A DNA stretch of 64,000 nt from Cryomorphaceae bacterium (GTDB lineage: Bacteria; Bacteroidota; Bacteroidia; Flavobacteriales_D; Crocinitomicaceae). The translations under genes and the position numbers were made by a program. The first letter of the stretch is position 1. The number at the start of each line of letters is the position of its first letter. The stretch covers positions 1-64,000 of the forward strand of contig JAIXUE010000037.1 in the NCBI GenBank assembly GCA_027483605.1. Reading direction: 5' to 3'. Of the stretch, positions 51,544 through 59,865 are shown in pieces. The notes under the pieces are model-generated. The model was not told where the DNA came from. It did no database searches and saw only the letters and a list, made by a program, of their open reading frames with translations.

Positions 51544-52362
51544 ATGTCCGTACACGCCTCTTCACCTAAAAAAATCACCACCCATACGCTTCAAGAAATG
51601 AAGCAAAATGGACAAAAAATCTCGATGCTCACCGCTTACGACTACTCGATGGCGCGCATTGTCGACGAAGCCGGCATAGATGTCATCCTTGTCGGCGATT
51701 CAGCTTCAAATGTCATGGCTGGTCACGAAACTACACTGCCGATTACCCTAGATCAAATGATTTACCATGCGTCAAGTGTGGTGCGTGCTGTTCAGCGTTC
51801 ATTGGTTGTTGTCGATATGCCATTTGGCTCTTACCAAGGCAACTCCAAAGAGGCATTGTCTAGCGCCATCAAAATCATGAAAGAGTCTGGTGGGCATGCC
51901 GTCAAAATGGAAGGAGGTCAAGAAATCTTAGAATCGATTCGCCGCATCCTCACCGCAGGAATACCCGTCATGGGGCACCTCGGCTTGACGCCGCAGTCTA
52001 TTTATAAGTTTGGAACTTATGTAGTGCGCGCCAAAGAAGAGGAAGAAGCTGCGCGGCTCATTGCAGATGCCAAAGCACTAGAAGAGGTGGGTTGTTTTGC
52101 CATCGTACTCGAAAAAATCCCTGCCGATCTTGCAGCACGTGTGGCGCAAATGGTGCAAATACCGGTTATCGGAATTGGTGCAGGCGCCGGAGTAGACGGC
52201 CAAGTCTTGGTGATCCACGATATGCTCGGCATCAACAATGAGTTCAATCCGCGTTTCTTGCGCAAATACAATAACTTGCATGCACATATGCTGCAGGCCT
52301 TCCAAGATTACAAAGCAGATGTCCAATCCGGCGACTTTCCAAATGTTTCGGAGTCTTATTAA
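51544..52362 (+). CDS. panB: 3-methyl-2-oxobutanoate hydroxymethyltransferase
   Basis: The 272-residue TIM-barrel enzyme is the first committed step to pantothenate. [40 protein letters not shown] (metal-binding Asp), MPFGSYQ, VKMEGG and [20 protein letters not shown] are standard PanB motifs. It starts 3 bases after purC. The next gene, an ABC binding protein, starts within its last 20 bases. With coaX at 39693, the window holds two separated steps of coenzyme A synthesis. Confidence 0.96.
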   Translation: MSVHASSPKKITTHTLQEMKQNGQKISMLTAYDYSMARIVDEAGIDVILVGDSASNVMAGHETTLPITLDQMIYHASSVVRAVQRSLVVVDMPFGSYQGNSKEALSSAIKIMKESGGHAVKMEGGQEILESIRRILTAGIPVMGHLGLTPQSIYKFGTYVVRAKEEEEAARLIADAKALEEVGCFAIVLEKIPADLAARVAQMVQIPVIGIGAGAGVDGQVLVIHDMLGINNEFNPRFLRKYNNLHAHMLQAFQDYKADVQSGDFPNVSESY

Positions 52363-53398
52363 TTTTTTTGGTCTCGTCTTTTTCTTTTTTCTAGTCGGCT
52401 GTTCAGACCAAAAAACAAACGCGCTTTCAAAAAAGGAAAATTTATGCCAGCACAGCCAGTATCTGCGCATTTATAATCACAAAAAAGGATTCAAGGTCGA
52501 AATCCTCGATCCAGATCAGCAACGCAAGCTGCAGGTATTTGAAATCCAGAAGCCCTATGCGCGCATAGCGGTACTGAGTGCTACCCACGTGGGCATGCTT
52601 TCAGCGCTCGGTCAGCAAGAAAAAATCTGTGCCATATCTAATGCTAAATACCTTCTAGACCCTCGGGTTAAACAACTGCTTCAACTCAAACGCATAGCAG
52701 ATTTACAAACAGAATTGGGTTTTTCAGCAGAAAAATTGCTCCAAAGGAAAGCCCAAGTAGTGGTTTATAGTGGTTTTGGCAATGAGAGTCAACAACTCAA
52801 AAGACTTCCTGCTCATATGCTCAAAATTGCCAATTTTGAATGGCGCGAAAAAACGCCATTAGCCAGGGCAGAATGGCTACTCTTATTTGGCGCTTTATGT
52901 GGTCAGTTTGCAGAAGCCCAACAGTTATTTGAAGAGATACAAGCCAATTACATCCGCATCCAAAAGGAAGTCCAAGCAAACAACCATTCCAACCAACTTC
53001 CGGTGCTGCTCAGTGGTAACCTCTACGGCGATCAATGGATTGCACCAGCTGGGCAAAGTTTTGAGGCCCACCTTTACAAAGACGCAGGTTTGGCCTATTT
53101 ATTCAATAATGAAGAGGGTACAGGGAGTGTTTTCAAGAGTTTGGCTGAAATCCTCAGAAAAGGTCCAGCTGTGGGTATTTGGCTCAACCCGGGTTTACCG
53201 AGCAGAAAAGCAATTTTAAAGCAGTATCCTAAAGCAGAGTTTTTTCCATTTTTCAAAAAACCAATTTACTGCTATACGTCCAATACCAATAAATATTGGG
53301 AACAAGCTGCCGTCCACCCCGATTGGCTGCTCTCCGATTTGAGTCAAATCGCATCGGGTCAGACAAAAAAGTTGCATTTTTATGCTTTATTGAAATGA
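52343..53398 (+). CDS. BtuF/FepB-like substrate-binding lipoprotein of an ABC importer
   Basis: The ATG at 52343 gives 351 residues with a lipoprotein signal ([21 protein letters not shown]20). The body has the two-lobe type III binding-protein form: [60 protein letters not shown]. Such proteins capture vitamin B12, haem or iron-siderophores; the ligand cannot be told from sequence. A start at 52238 would lie within panB and is rejected. The stop overlaps the permease start (ATGA). Confidence 0.88.
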   Translation: MFRSLINFFGLVFFFFLVGCSDQKTNALSKKENLCQHSQYLRIYNHKKGFKVEILDPDQQRKLQVFEIQKPYARIAVLSATHVGMLSALGQQEKICAISNAKYLLDPRVKQLLQLKRIADLQTELGFSAEKLLQRKAQVVVYSGFGNESQQLKRLPAHMLKIANFEWREKTPLARAEWLLLFGALCGQFAEAQQLFEEIQANYIRIQKEVQANNHSNQLPVLLSGNLYGDQWIAPAGQSFEAHLYKDAGLAYLFNNEEGTGSVFKSLAEILRKGPAVGIWLNPGLPSRKAILKQYPKAEFFPFFKKPIYCYTSNTNKYWEQAAVHPDWLLSDLSQIASGQTKKLHFYALLK

Positions 53399-54342
53399 AG
53401 CAACGCAACATATTACTTCTTTTTCTTGTCGGAATGCTACTCCTTTTGTTGAGTTGGATGCATCTCTTTGTGCTCCAACAAGAACAAGGAACCTACAGCA
53501 GCTTGATTTTTTGGGAATTTCAAGTGCCCCGCTTGCTAAGCGCCCTCCTTGCTGGCGGAGGTCTTTCCTTGAGTGGCCTATTGATGCAAAACCTTTTTCA
53601 GAATCCGATGGCGGGTCCTTATGTCCTCGGGATCAATTCCGGTGCAAGTCTTTTCATATCCCTACTCATTTTGGGTGCCGCACCTTCGTTTTTAAACGAA
53701 CTCAGTTACGTAAGTGCCGCCATGACCGGCGCTTTTTTGGCAGCTAGCTTTATGTTTGTGGTCTCCAAACGAGTGCAAAACACCCAATCACTGCTGGTGA
53801 TTGGGCTGATGTTTGCAAGCTTTACAGGTGCTATTGAAGCGGTTTTGCAGTCGTTTGCGGCCCCAGAGCAAGTCAAACAGTTATTCATCTGGAACATGGG
53901 TTCGCTCCAACAAATGAGCGCGGCTCAAGCACCCTGGTTAGGGACCATCACCGTTTTTGGCATGGCAACAACCTTATTTTTAGTGAAAGGACTGAATGCC
54001 ATGGTGCTCGGTGATGCACACGCACTTCAACTTGGCATCAAAGTCAAGCAACTCAAAATTGTTATTTTATTTGTGACCGCGCTACTCGCCGGAAGCATTA
54101 CCGCCTATTGTGGCCCAATCGCCTTTGTGGGCTTGGCCATCCCAAATTTAGCGCGCGCGTTGCTCAAAACACAAGATCACCTCTTGCTCATTTTGTTTTC
54201 TGTTGTGGCCGGAAGTTTTTTTCTGGTTGCTATTGATGTGCTCATTTTGTTACTAGACCCTTGGATGACCATTCCTGTAAATGTCTTAACAGCCGTTATT
54301 GGCGCGCCTTATGTTGCTTACCTCATGTTACGTCAAAGATGA
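53395..54342 (+). CDS. FecCD/BtuC-family ABC importer permease
   Basis: The ATG at 53395 gives 315 residues with about nine or ten membrane spans. FWEFQVPRLLSALLAGGGLS, SGLLMQNLFQNPMAGPYVLG and GPIAFVGLAIPNLARALLK are the hallmarks of this permease family. It is slightly shorter than the E. coli BtuC and FecD proteins. Start and stop both overlap neighbours as ATGA (53395 and 54339), so the three importer genes are tightly coupled. Confidence 0.93.
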   Translation: MKQRNILLLFLVGMLLLLLSWMHLFVLQQEQGTYSSLIFWEFQVPRLLSALLAGGGLSLSGLLMQNLFQNPMAGPYVLGINSGASLFISLLILGAAPSFLNELSYVSAAMTGAFLAASFMFVVSKRVQNTQSLLVIGLMFASFTGAIEAVLQSFAAPEQVKQLFIWNMGSLQQMSAAQAPWLGTITVFGMATTLFLVKGLNAMVLGDAHALQLGIKVKQLKIVILFVTALLAGSITAYCGPIAFVGLAIPNLARALLKTQDHLLLILFSVVAGSFFLVAIDVLILLLDPWMTIPVNVLTAVIGAPYVAYLMLRQR

Positions 54343-55040
54343 TCACTATTCAACAGGCACAAGTCGGGTATCACACTACGCTCATTGACATCGCGCAATT
54401 AGCGCTCCCTGCAGGTCAAATTTACGCGCTCATTGGCCGAAACGGATCAGGAAAATCTACGCTGCTGCAAACGCTGATTGGGCAATTGCCCTTGCGTGCA
54501 GGCAGCATTTCTGTTGGTGCGTTTACACTCGAAGAGCTGCAAAAAAATGCCGCGCTGCGTGCAAAACAAGTTTCTTTTGTTGCGAGCATGTTTACAGGGG
54601 TAGAGGCCTTGACGCTTCGTGCTTATGTTTCCCTTGGTCGTGTACCACACTTGGGCGCTTTTGGCCGCTTGCAAGCAACAGATTTACAATTTGTGGACAA
54701 AGTACTCCAAGTGCTTAACTTATGTGACCTAGCCCAAAAGGATACGCGCAAGTTAAGTGATGGCGAACGACAACTCGCAAGCTTGGCGCGTGCAATTGTT
54801 CAGGATACGCCATTAATGGTTCTAGATGAACCTGCTTCTTTTTTGGATTATTTCAATCGGGAATTGTTGCTAGATCAACTCCAACATTGGGTGCAACAAA
54901 AGCCTGAGCGCAGTGCTGTCTTTTCGAGTCACGACATCGATTTGTGCTTGCAAAAAGGCATTCCGATATTGGTTTTGCACCAACAAAAACTGACGTTGTT
55001 GGCCAAGCCAACCAAACAGGAGGTAATGGCCTTGCTTTAG
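54339..55040 (+). CDS. ABC importer ATPase (BtuD/FecE-like)
   Basis: The ATG at 54339 gives 233 residues. Walker A is ALIGRNGSGKSTLLQ, the signature is KLSDGERQLASLARAI, Walker B is LMVLDEPASFLD and the switch His is in VFSSHDID. It powers uptake through the adjacent permease. A start at 54261 would lie in the permease gene and is rejected. The stop overlaps that of the convergent frr gene (TTAG at 55037-55040). Confidence 0.94.
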   Translation: MITIQQAQVGYHTTLIDIAQLALPAGQIYALIGRNGSGKSTLLQTLIGQLPLRAGSISVGAFTLEELQKNAALRAKQVSFVASMFTGVEALTLRAYVSLGRVPHLGAFGRLQATDLQFVDKVLQVLNLCDLAQKDTRKLSDGERQLASLARAIVQDTPLMVLDEPASFLDYFNRELLLDQLQHWVQQKPERSAVFSSHDIDLCLQKGIPILVLHQQKLTLLAKPTKQEVMALL

Positions 55041-55600
55041 ACCGTCATGATGTCTTTTTCCTTGAGCTCTACAAGCTCATCTACTTTTTTGATGTAGCTA
55101 TTGGTGATTTTTTGAATTTCTTCTTCACCTACTTTAACCATGTCTTCAGATAAACCTTCGTTTTTAAGGTCTTTAATCATGTCTAGCGCGTCTTTACGGT
55201 TGTTGCGGACACCAATTTTGGCGTTCTCAGCTTCGGTTTTGGCGCGCTTCACTAGATCGCGACGACGTTCTTCAGTGAGAGGCGGAACAGTAATGATGAG
55301 TTGCTCTCCGTTGTTTTGTGGGTTGAGGCCAAGATTGGCATTGATAATTCCCTTAGCGATATCGTTGAGCAAAGGTTTTTCCCAAGGTTGTACAATAATG
55401 GTACGGGCATCTGTGGTATTGACGTTAGCCACCTGATGTAAAGGCGTCATGGAGCCATAATACTCAATCATTACACTATTGAGCATCGCAGGACTGGCCT
55501 TTCCTGCACGGATTTTAACCAGTTCGTTTTCGAGGTGATTCAAGGATTTTTGGTTGGCTTCCTTGAATTCGTCGTAGATCATTGTAAGTTCTTCTGTCAT
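55037..55600 (-). CDS. frr: Ribosome recycling factor
   Basis: The 187-residue protein splits post-termination ribosomes with EF-G. The family segments [40 protein letters not shown] and [19 protein letters not shown] are conserved. The chosen start (55600) overlaps the pyrH stop as ATGA; an internal Met six residues later is possible. pyrH-frr is a classic gene pair. Confidence 0.97.
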   Translation of the reverse strand: MTEELTMIYDEFKEANQKSLNHLENELVKIRAGKASPAMLNSVMIEYYGSMTPLHQVANVNTTDARTIIVQPWEKPLLNDIAKGIINANLGLNPQNNGEQLIITVPPLTEERRRDLVKRAKTEAENAKIGVRNNRKDALDMIKDLKNEGLSEDMVKVGEEEIQKITNSYIKKVDELVELKEKDIMTV

Positions 55601-56307
55601 GATGCGCTAACTAAAGTTCCGACAGGCGCTCCTTCCATTAACTTGCGTAAATTGCCGGGAGTGTCCATGTCAAATACGATGATGGGTAAATTGTTTTCTT
55701 TGCAGAGGGTAAATGCGGTCATATCCATGACGTTAAGGCCTCTGGCATATACTTCGTCAAATGAGATTTGGTCAAATTTAGTGGCGCTGTTATCTTTGAA
55801 TGGATCTGCGGTATATATACCATCTACGCGTGTACCTTTAAGGATCACTTCTGCATTGATTTCGATCGCGCGCAAAGACGCAGCAGAATCTGTGGTGAAG
55901 AAAGGATTGCCTGTTCCGGCTCCAAAAATGACAACTCTGCCTTTTTCAAGGTGCCGCATGGCGCGTCTGCGTACAAATGGTTCTGCAATTTCTTTCATTT
56001 CGATGGCAGATTGCAAACGGGTAATGACGCCAACTGATTCAAGTGCAGATTGTAGAGCCATAGAGTTGATCATGGTGGCGAGCATTCCCATGTAATCACC
56101 GTGGGTGCGGTCCATTCCGCCTTGTTCAGCTTGCACTCCTCTGAAAATATTTCCTCCTCCAATGACAATTGCGATTTCGACACCAGCTTCATTCAGTTCT
56201 TTGATTTGCTGTGCATAAGCACTAATGCGTGCGTTGTCAATACCAAATTGTTTGTCTCCCATCAGAGACTCACCCGAGAGTTTGAGAAGAATTCGTTTGT
56301 ATTTCAT
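55597..56307 (-). CDS. pyrH: UMP kinase
   Basis: The 236-residue hexameric kinase converts UMP to [58 protein letters not shown] and [20 protein letters not shown] are hallmarks. Its -7 box TATATTTG ends eight bases upstream of the ATG, after a TTG 19 bases before it (56316-56345). It is followed by frr with a 4-base overlap. Confidence 0.97.
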   Translation of the reverse strand: MKYKRILLKLSGESLMGDKQFGIDNARISAYAQQIKELNEAGVEIAIVIGGGNIFRGVQAEQGGMDRTHGDYMGMLATMINSMALQSALESVGVITRLQSAIEMKEIAEPFVRRRAMRHLEKGRVVIFGAGTGNPFFTTDSAASLRAIEINAEVILKGTRVDGIYTADPFKDNSATKFDQISFDEVYARGLNVMDMTAFTLCKENNLPIIVFDMDTPGNLRKLMEGAPVGTLVSAS

Positions 56308-56315
56308 ATGCAGGA

Positions 56316-56345
56316 CAAATATAGTAGGAATCGTGTTTATATCAA
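56316..56345 (-). promoter_or_regulatory. Promoter of pyrH-frr
   Basis: On the coding strand TTG (CAA at 56343-56345) and TATATTTG (CAAATATA at 56316-56323) are exactly 19 bases apart. It sits just downstream of the tsf terminator hairpin, so pyrH-frr is transcribed separately from rpsB-tsf. Confidence 0.75.
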
Positions 56346-56354
56346 TTTAGGGGT

Positions 56355-56389
56355 AAAAAAAAAGCTACCGATTTCGATAGCTTTTTTTT
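56355..56389 (-). terminator. Rho-independent terminator of rpsB-tsf
   Basis: A and T runs plus GCTA/TAGC and CG/CG pairs form a hairpin with one mismatch and an ATTT loop, followed by a long T-tract on the minus strand. It lies 14 bases past the tsf stop. Confidence 0.85.
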
Positions 56390-56403
56390 CAAATGTGTCT
56401 TTA

Positions 56404-57234
56404 TTAGCTTAAAGAGAAGCGTTTAAATTCTGAAACAGTAAGACCTTTTGCGGTGCTGTTCAAGAATTGCTCTACAGTGAGTTTGTTGTCGCGTACAAAT
56501 GCTTGGCTCAACAAGGTGTTTTCTTGGAAGAATTTGTTCAAGCGACCCAATGCGATTTTCTCAGCCATGTCAGCTGGTTTACCTTCTTGGATAGCTAATT
56601 CTTTACCAATTTCGATTTCGCGCTCGATGGTGCGCTCATCTACACCATGCTTGTCTACGGCGATAGGAGCCATAGCTGCTACTTGCATCGCCACTTGACG
56701 ACCGGCTTCAGCTACTTCTTCTCCTGCAACCGTTAAGCCAACAAGTGTAGCTAATTGGTTACCTGGGTGGTTGTAGGCAACTACGTTTTCGCCGCGAACA
56801 ACTGCAAAGGCAGATAAATCTAATTTTTCGCCGATTACACCAACTTGTTCAGTGATTTTTTCTTCAACTGAAAGTCTGTCGTCGTAAGCAAGCGCTTTTA
56901 AGTCTTCTGCTGTTTCAGGCAATTTGTTGAGTGCGATGTCTACTAAAGATTGAACGAAAGCAACGTAACCATCGTTTTTAGCAACGAAGTCAGTTTCACA
57001 GTTAAGTGCTAGGATCACACCAGCTTTACCATCGGCAGTAGCTTGTGCCATGATCAGGCCTTCTTTAGCCTCATTACCACCGCGCTTGGCTGCGATTTTT
57101 TGACCTTTCTTACGAAGAATATCGATGGCTGTTTCGAAATCGCCATTGGCTTCTACCAAGGCATTTTTGCAATCCATCATTCCTGCGCCTGTCTGTTGGC
57201 GCAATTTGTTTACATCTGCAGCTGTGATAGCCAT
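56404..57234 (-). CDS. tsf: Translation elongation factor Ts
   Basis: The 276-residue nucleotide exchange factor for EF-Tu has N-terminal VNKLRQQTGAGMMDCKNALVEANGD (key TGAGMMDCK), then ILALNCETDFVAKND (core TDFVAKN) and VARGE-like PVVRGENVVAYNHPG. Length and order are normal. It is downstream of rpsB (23-base gap), the universal rpsB-tsf pair, and is followed by a terminator. Confidence 0.97.
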   Translation of the reverse strand: MAITAADVNKLRQQTGAGMMDCKNALVEANGDFETAIDILRKKGQKIAAKRGGNEAKEGLIMAQATADGKAGVILALNCETDFVAKNDGYVAFVQSLVDIALNKLPETAEDLKALAYDDRLSVEEKITEQVGVIGEKLDLSAFAVVRGENVVAYNHPGNQLATLVGLTVAGEEVAEAGRQVAMQVAAMAPIAVDKHGVDERTIEREIEIGKELAIQEGKPADMAEKIALGRLNKFFQENTLLSQAFVRDNKLTVEQFLNSTAKGLTVSEFKRFSLS

Positions 57235-57257
57235 TTTATGAGAGTTTTATTGGTGAA

Positions 57258-58040
57258 TTATTCTGCACTTTCTGTAGCTTCAGCAGTAGCATCTGCTGGT
57301 GCTTCAGCTGTTGCTTCAGCTGTTGCTTCGTCTTTGTCGGTAGCTTTCAAGTTTTTACGATCTTCTAAACCTTCTTTGATCGCACCGCAAATTGCGTCGA
57401 GAATCAAGGTGATTGATTTAGTTGCGTCGTCGTTGGCAGGGATAGGGAAGTCTACCAATTTAGGATTAGAGTTGGTATCTACCATTGCAAACGTAGGAAT
57501 GTTCAAACGACGTGCTTCTGCGAGCGCGATGTGTTCTTTAAGAATGTCGACGATGAAAATTGCAGCTGGCTGACGGGTCATGTCGGCGATAGAACCAAAG
57601 TTTTTCTCGAGTTTCTCGCGTTGACGGCTTTTGAATAGTTTTTCGCGTTTGTTGAGGGTGTCCCAGGTACCGTCAGATTTCATTTTGTCGATGAGCGACA
57701 TTTTGCGAATAGACTTACGAGTGGTTTGGAAGTTGGTCAACATACCACCTGACCAACGCTCCGTTACAAACGGCATGTTGACAGCAGCTACGCGCTCAGC
57801 AACGATTTCTTTGGCTTGTTTTTTCGTCGCGACGAAAAGTACTTTTTTACCTGATTTCGCAATTTGCTTCATTGCAGCACATGCGTGGTCAAGGTGAACG
57901 AGTGTTTTATTGAGGTCAATGATGTGAATTCCTTTCTTCTCTTCGAAGATGTAAGGAGCCATTGCCGGGTTCCACTTGCGCTTGAGGTGACCAAAATGTA
58001 CACCTGCGTCGAGTAGGGTTTCAAAAGTTAATTTAGACAT
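57258..58040 (-). CDS. rpsB: 30S ribosomal protein S2
   Basis: This 260-residue protein has hallmarks LLDAGVHFGHLKRKWNPAM, GIHIIDLNKTL, VTERWSGGMLTNFQT, and VDTNSNPKLVDFPIPANDDA. The C-terminal 30 residues are an Ala/Glu/Thr-rich acidic tail (DEATAEATAEAPADATAEA), a low-complexity extension beyond the conserved S2 fold. The 99 bases upstream (58041-58139) hold a small CCAAGCATTGG hairpin but no clear promoter box; co-transcription with rplM-rpsI is possible. Confidence 0.97.
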   Translation of the reverse strand: MSKLTFETLLDAGVHFGHLKRKWNPAMAPYIFEEKKGIHIIDLNKTLVHLDHACAAMKQIAKSGKKVLFVATKKQAKEIVAERVAAVNMPFVTERWSGGMLTNFQTTRKSIRKMSLIDKMKSDGTWDTLNKREKLFKSRQREKLEKNFGSIADMTRQPAAIFIVDILKEHIALAEARRLNIPTFAMVDTNSNPKLVDFPIPANDDATKSITLILDAICGAIKEGLEDRKNLKATDKDEATAEATAEAPADATAEATESAE

Positions 58041-58139
58041 ATTGTGTTTTTGTTTACGTTCCTAATTAAAAAAGCAACATTGAAGGGGCCTAAGGGCAAG
58101 TGCTCCAATGCTTGGATGCTAAACAGTCCAGATAGCGGA

Positions 58140-58526
58140 TTAACGCTTGGAGAACTGGAATTTCTTTCTTGCTTTTGGTTGACCTGGTTTTTTACGCTCA
58201 ACCATACGTGGGTCGCGTGTCATGAGGCCTTCTACTTTGAGCATTGGTTTGTAGTCTGCAGATACTTCAACGAGCGCACGTGAAATACCCAAACGCACTG
58301 CTTCTGCCTGACCATTGATACCTCCACCAACAACGTTTACTTTGATATCGTACTGACCTGCTGTTCCGGTAAGTGCAAATGGCTGGTGAACTTTGGCTTG
58401 AAGAAAGTCAATTGGAAAAAATTCGTTCATCTCGCGCTTATTGATCGAGATTTTACCGTTTCCTTTGGTTAAATAAACGCGGGCAACCGCTGTTTTTCTT
58501 CTTCCTAATGCATTAATGACTTCCAT
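58140..58526 (-). CDS. rpsI: 30S ribosomal protein S9
   Basis: The 128-residue protein starts VINALGRRKTAVARVYL. GGGINGQAEAVRLGISRAL and the C-terminal RDPRMVERKKPGQPKARKKF with the tip FSKR, which contacts the P-site tRNA, are as expected. It starts 5 bases after rplM. Confidence 0.97.
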   Translation of the reverse strand: MEVINALGRRKTAVARVYLTKGNGKISINKREMNEFFPIDFLQAKVHQPFALTGTAGQYDIKVNVVGGGINGQAEAVRLGISRALVEVSADYKPMLKVEGLMTRDPRMVERKKPGQPKARKKFQFSKR

Positions 58527-58531
58527 ACGAT

Positions 58532-58987
58532 TTATTTGAGGGTATCAAGATTCAATAATTCAGGTTGCTGTGCCTCGTGGCTGTGTGCAGCACCTTTGTA
58601 TACTTTGAGGTTGGTGTAAAGTTTGCGACCAAGTGTATTTTTTGGAAGCATACCTTTGATTGCCTTTTCGATGAGGCGCTCAGGATGGTTTTTGAGCATG
58701 TTCTCGGCAGAGGTAAAACGCTGACCACCTGGATAACCAGAGAAGCGAACGTACTCTTTATTTTGGAGTTTCGTTCCTGAAAAGGCGATTTTCTCCGCGT
58801 TGATCACGATCACATTGTCACCACAGTCCGCATGCGGTGTGTAACAGGTTTTATATTTTCCACGGATGACTTTGGCAACTTTACTCGCCAAACGTCCGAC
58901 TGTTTGACCTTCAGCATCCACAACATACCATTTCTTATCGGCAGTTTCGGTATTACCAGCTAACGTTCTGTAACTTAATGTGTTCAC
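58532..58987 (-). CDS. rplM: 50S ribosomal protein L13
   Basis: The 151-residue protein starts at a GTG (58987), reading MNTLSYRTL with no ATG available upstream. [45 protein letters not shown] and [20 protein letters not shown] are standard L13 motifs. It heads rplM-rpsI behind a strong promoter with a leader of about 45 bases. Confidence 0.97.
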   Translation of the reverse strand: MNTLSYRTLAGNTETADKKWYVVDAEGQTVGRLASKVAKVIRGKYKTCYTPHADCGDNVIVINAEKIAFSGTKLQNKEYVRFSGYPGGQRFTSAENMLKNHPERLIEKAIKGMLPKNTLGRKLYTNLKVYKGAAHSHEAQQPELLNLDTLK

Positions 58988-59018
58988 GGTTCTTTCTGTT
59001 AAATAAAAAACTTAATTT

Positions 59019-59032
59019 CCCTAAATTTAGGG
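59019..59032. promoter_or_regulatory. Perfect palindrome at the predicted rplM start site
   Basis: CCCTAAATTTAGGG is a perfect 14-base palindrome placed at the expected transcription start and early leader of rplM. It could be an operator or an RNA hairpin for autoregulation of ribosomal protein synthesis; the sequence alone cannot decide. Confidence 0.4.
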
Positions 59033-59035
59033 GTG

Positions 59036-59065
59036 CAAAGATACAACTATTGTGTTTATTTACAA
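59036..59065 (-). promoter_or_regulatory. Promoter of rplM-rpsI
   Basis: On the coding strand TTG (CAA at 59063-59065) and TATCTTTG (CAAAGATA at 59036-59043) are 19 bases apart, a perfect match to the Bacteroidota consensus in a position where a strong promoter is expected. Confidence 0.8.
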
Positions 59066-59089
59066 ACGAAAAGCAGAAAAAATCTAAGA

Positions 59090-59863
59090 TTATTTTGCTT
59101 TGAAGGCTGAAATAGCTGCTCGGGTAAACTCACTAAGCACCAAGCGACCACTAATTGCAGCGCGATCCAGTAGTAATTGATCCCAATTTTCTGTGCCTTC
59201 CCAGAAGATTTGCTTGAGTTCTTGCATGGCCTCTGGGTTTGAATTTGCGAGTTTGGTACTGAGTGTTTGAATAGCGGCATCTAAGCTTGCTTCGTCCTCG
59301 TATATTTCTGTGTAGAGTCCTTTTTCTTTGGCCCATTGTGCACTGCGCCATTCTGTGGCGTTGATAGCGAGTTCGCTCATGGCAGAAAGCCCAATTTTAC
59401 GCTCTACTGCTGGTCCAACCACAAAAGGACCAATACCAACGGCTAGTTCTGAAAGTTTGACGTCAGCTTTGGTTGTTGCAAAACAGTAGTCTGTGGCCGA
59501 GGCCAAGCCTACGCCGCCGCCAACTGCTTTTCCTTGAACGCGTCCGATGATGAGCTTCGGCGCTTTGCGACAGGCGTTGATGACCTTTGCAAAGCCGGAG
59601 AAAAAGGCCAGGCCAGTCTCGAGATCTTGAATACTAATCAGTTCATCAAAACTTGCGCCAGCGCAAAATGCTTTACTTCCTTGAGACTGGAGTACCAATA
59701 CTTTGGTGCGTTCGTCGGCGGCTACTTCTGTGATGGTATCGGCAAGTGATTGGAGGATATGGCCGGGGAGCGCATTGCTCATAGGGTGTCCGAAAGTGAT
59801 AAGCCCAATGCCATTTGCGGTAATTTCGGTTAGTACAAAACCGTTTTCGTGTGTGTTGTCCAT
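59090..59863 (-). CDS. Enoyl-CoA hydratase/isomerase family protein
   Basis: The 257-residue crotonase-fold enzyme has the oxyanion-hole segments SKAFCAGASFDELISI and GKAVGGGVGLASATDYCFA. Exact chemistry (hydratase, isomerase or methylglutaconyl-CoA-type) depends on the two acidic catalytic positions, which I cannot assign safely; A128-type replacements cannot be excluded. It starts 2 bases after the stop of the coiled-coil gene upstream. Confidence 0.9.
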   Translation of the reverse strand: MDNTHENGFVLTEITANGIGLITFGHPMSNALPGHILQSLADTITEVAADERTKVLVLQSQGSKAFCAGASFDELISIQDLETGLAFFSGFAKVINACRKAPKLIIGRVQGKAVGGGVGLASATDYCFATTKADVKLSELAVGIGPFVVGPAVERKIGLSAMSELAINATEWRSAQWAKEKGLYTEIYEDEASLDAAIQTLSTKLANSNPEAMQELKQIFWEGTENWDQLLLDRAAISGRLVLSEFTRAAISAFKAK

Positions 59864-59865
59864 AT

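Noticed and set aside
58041-58139. Possible regulatory leader of rpsB
   Set aside because: Only a 5-bp CCAA/TTGG hairpin is visible, with no promoter box and no T-tract; too weak to list as a feature.
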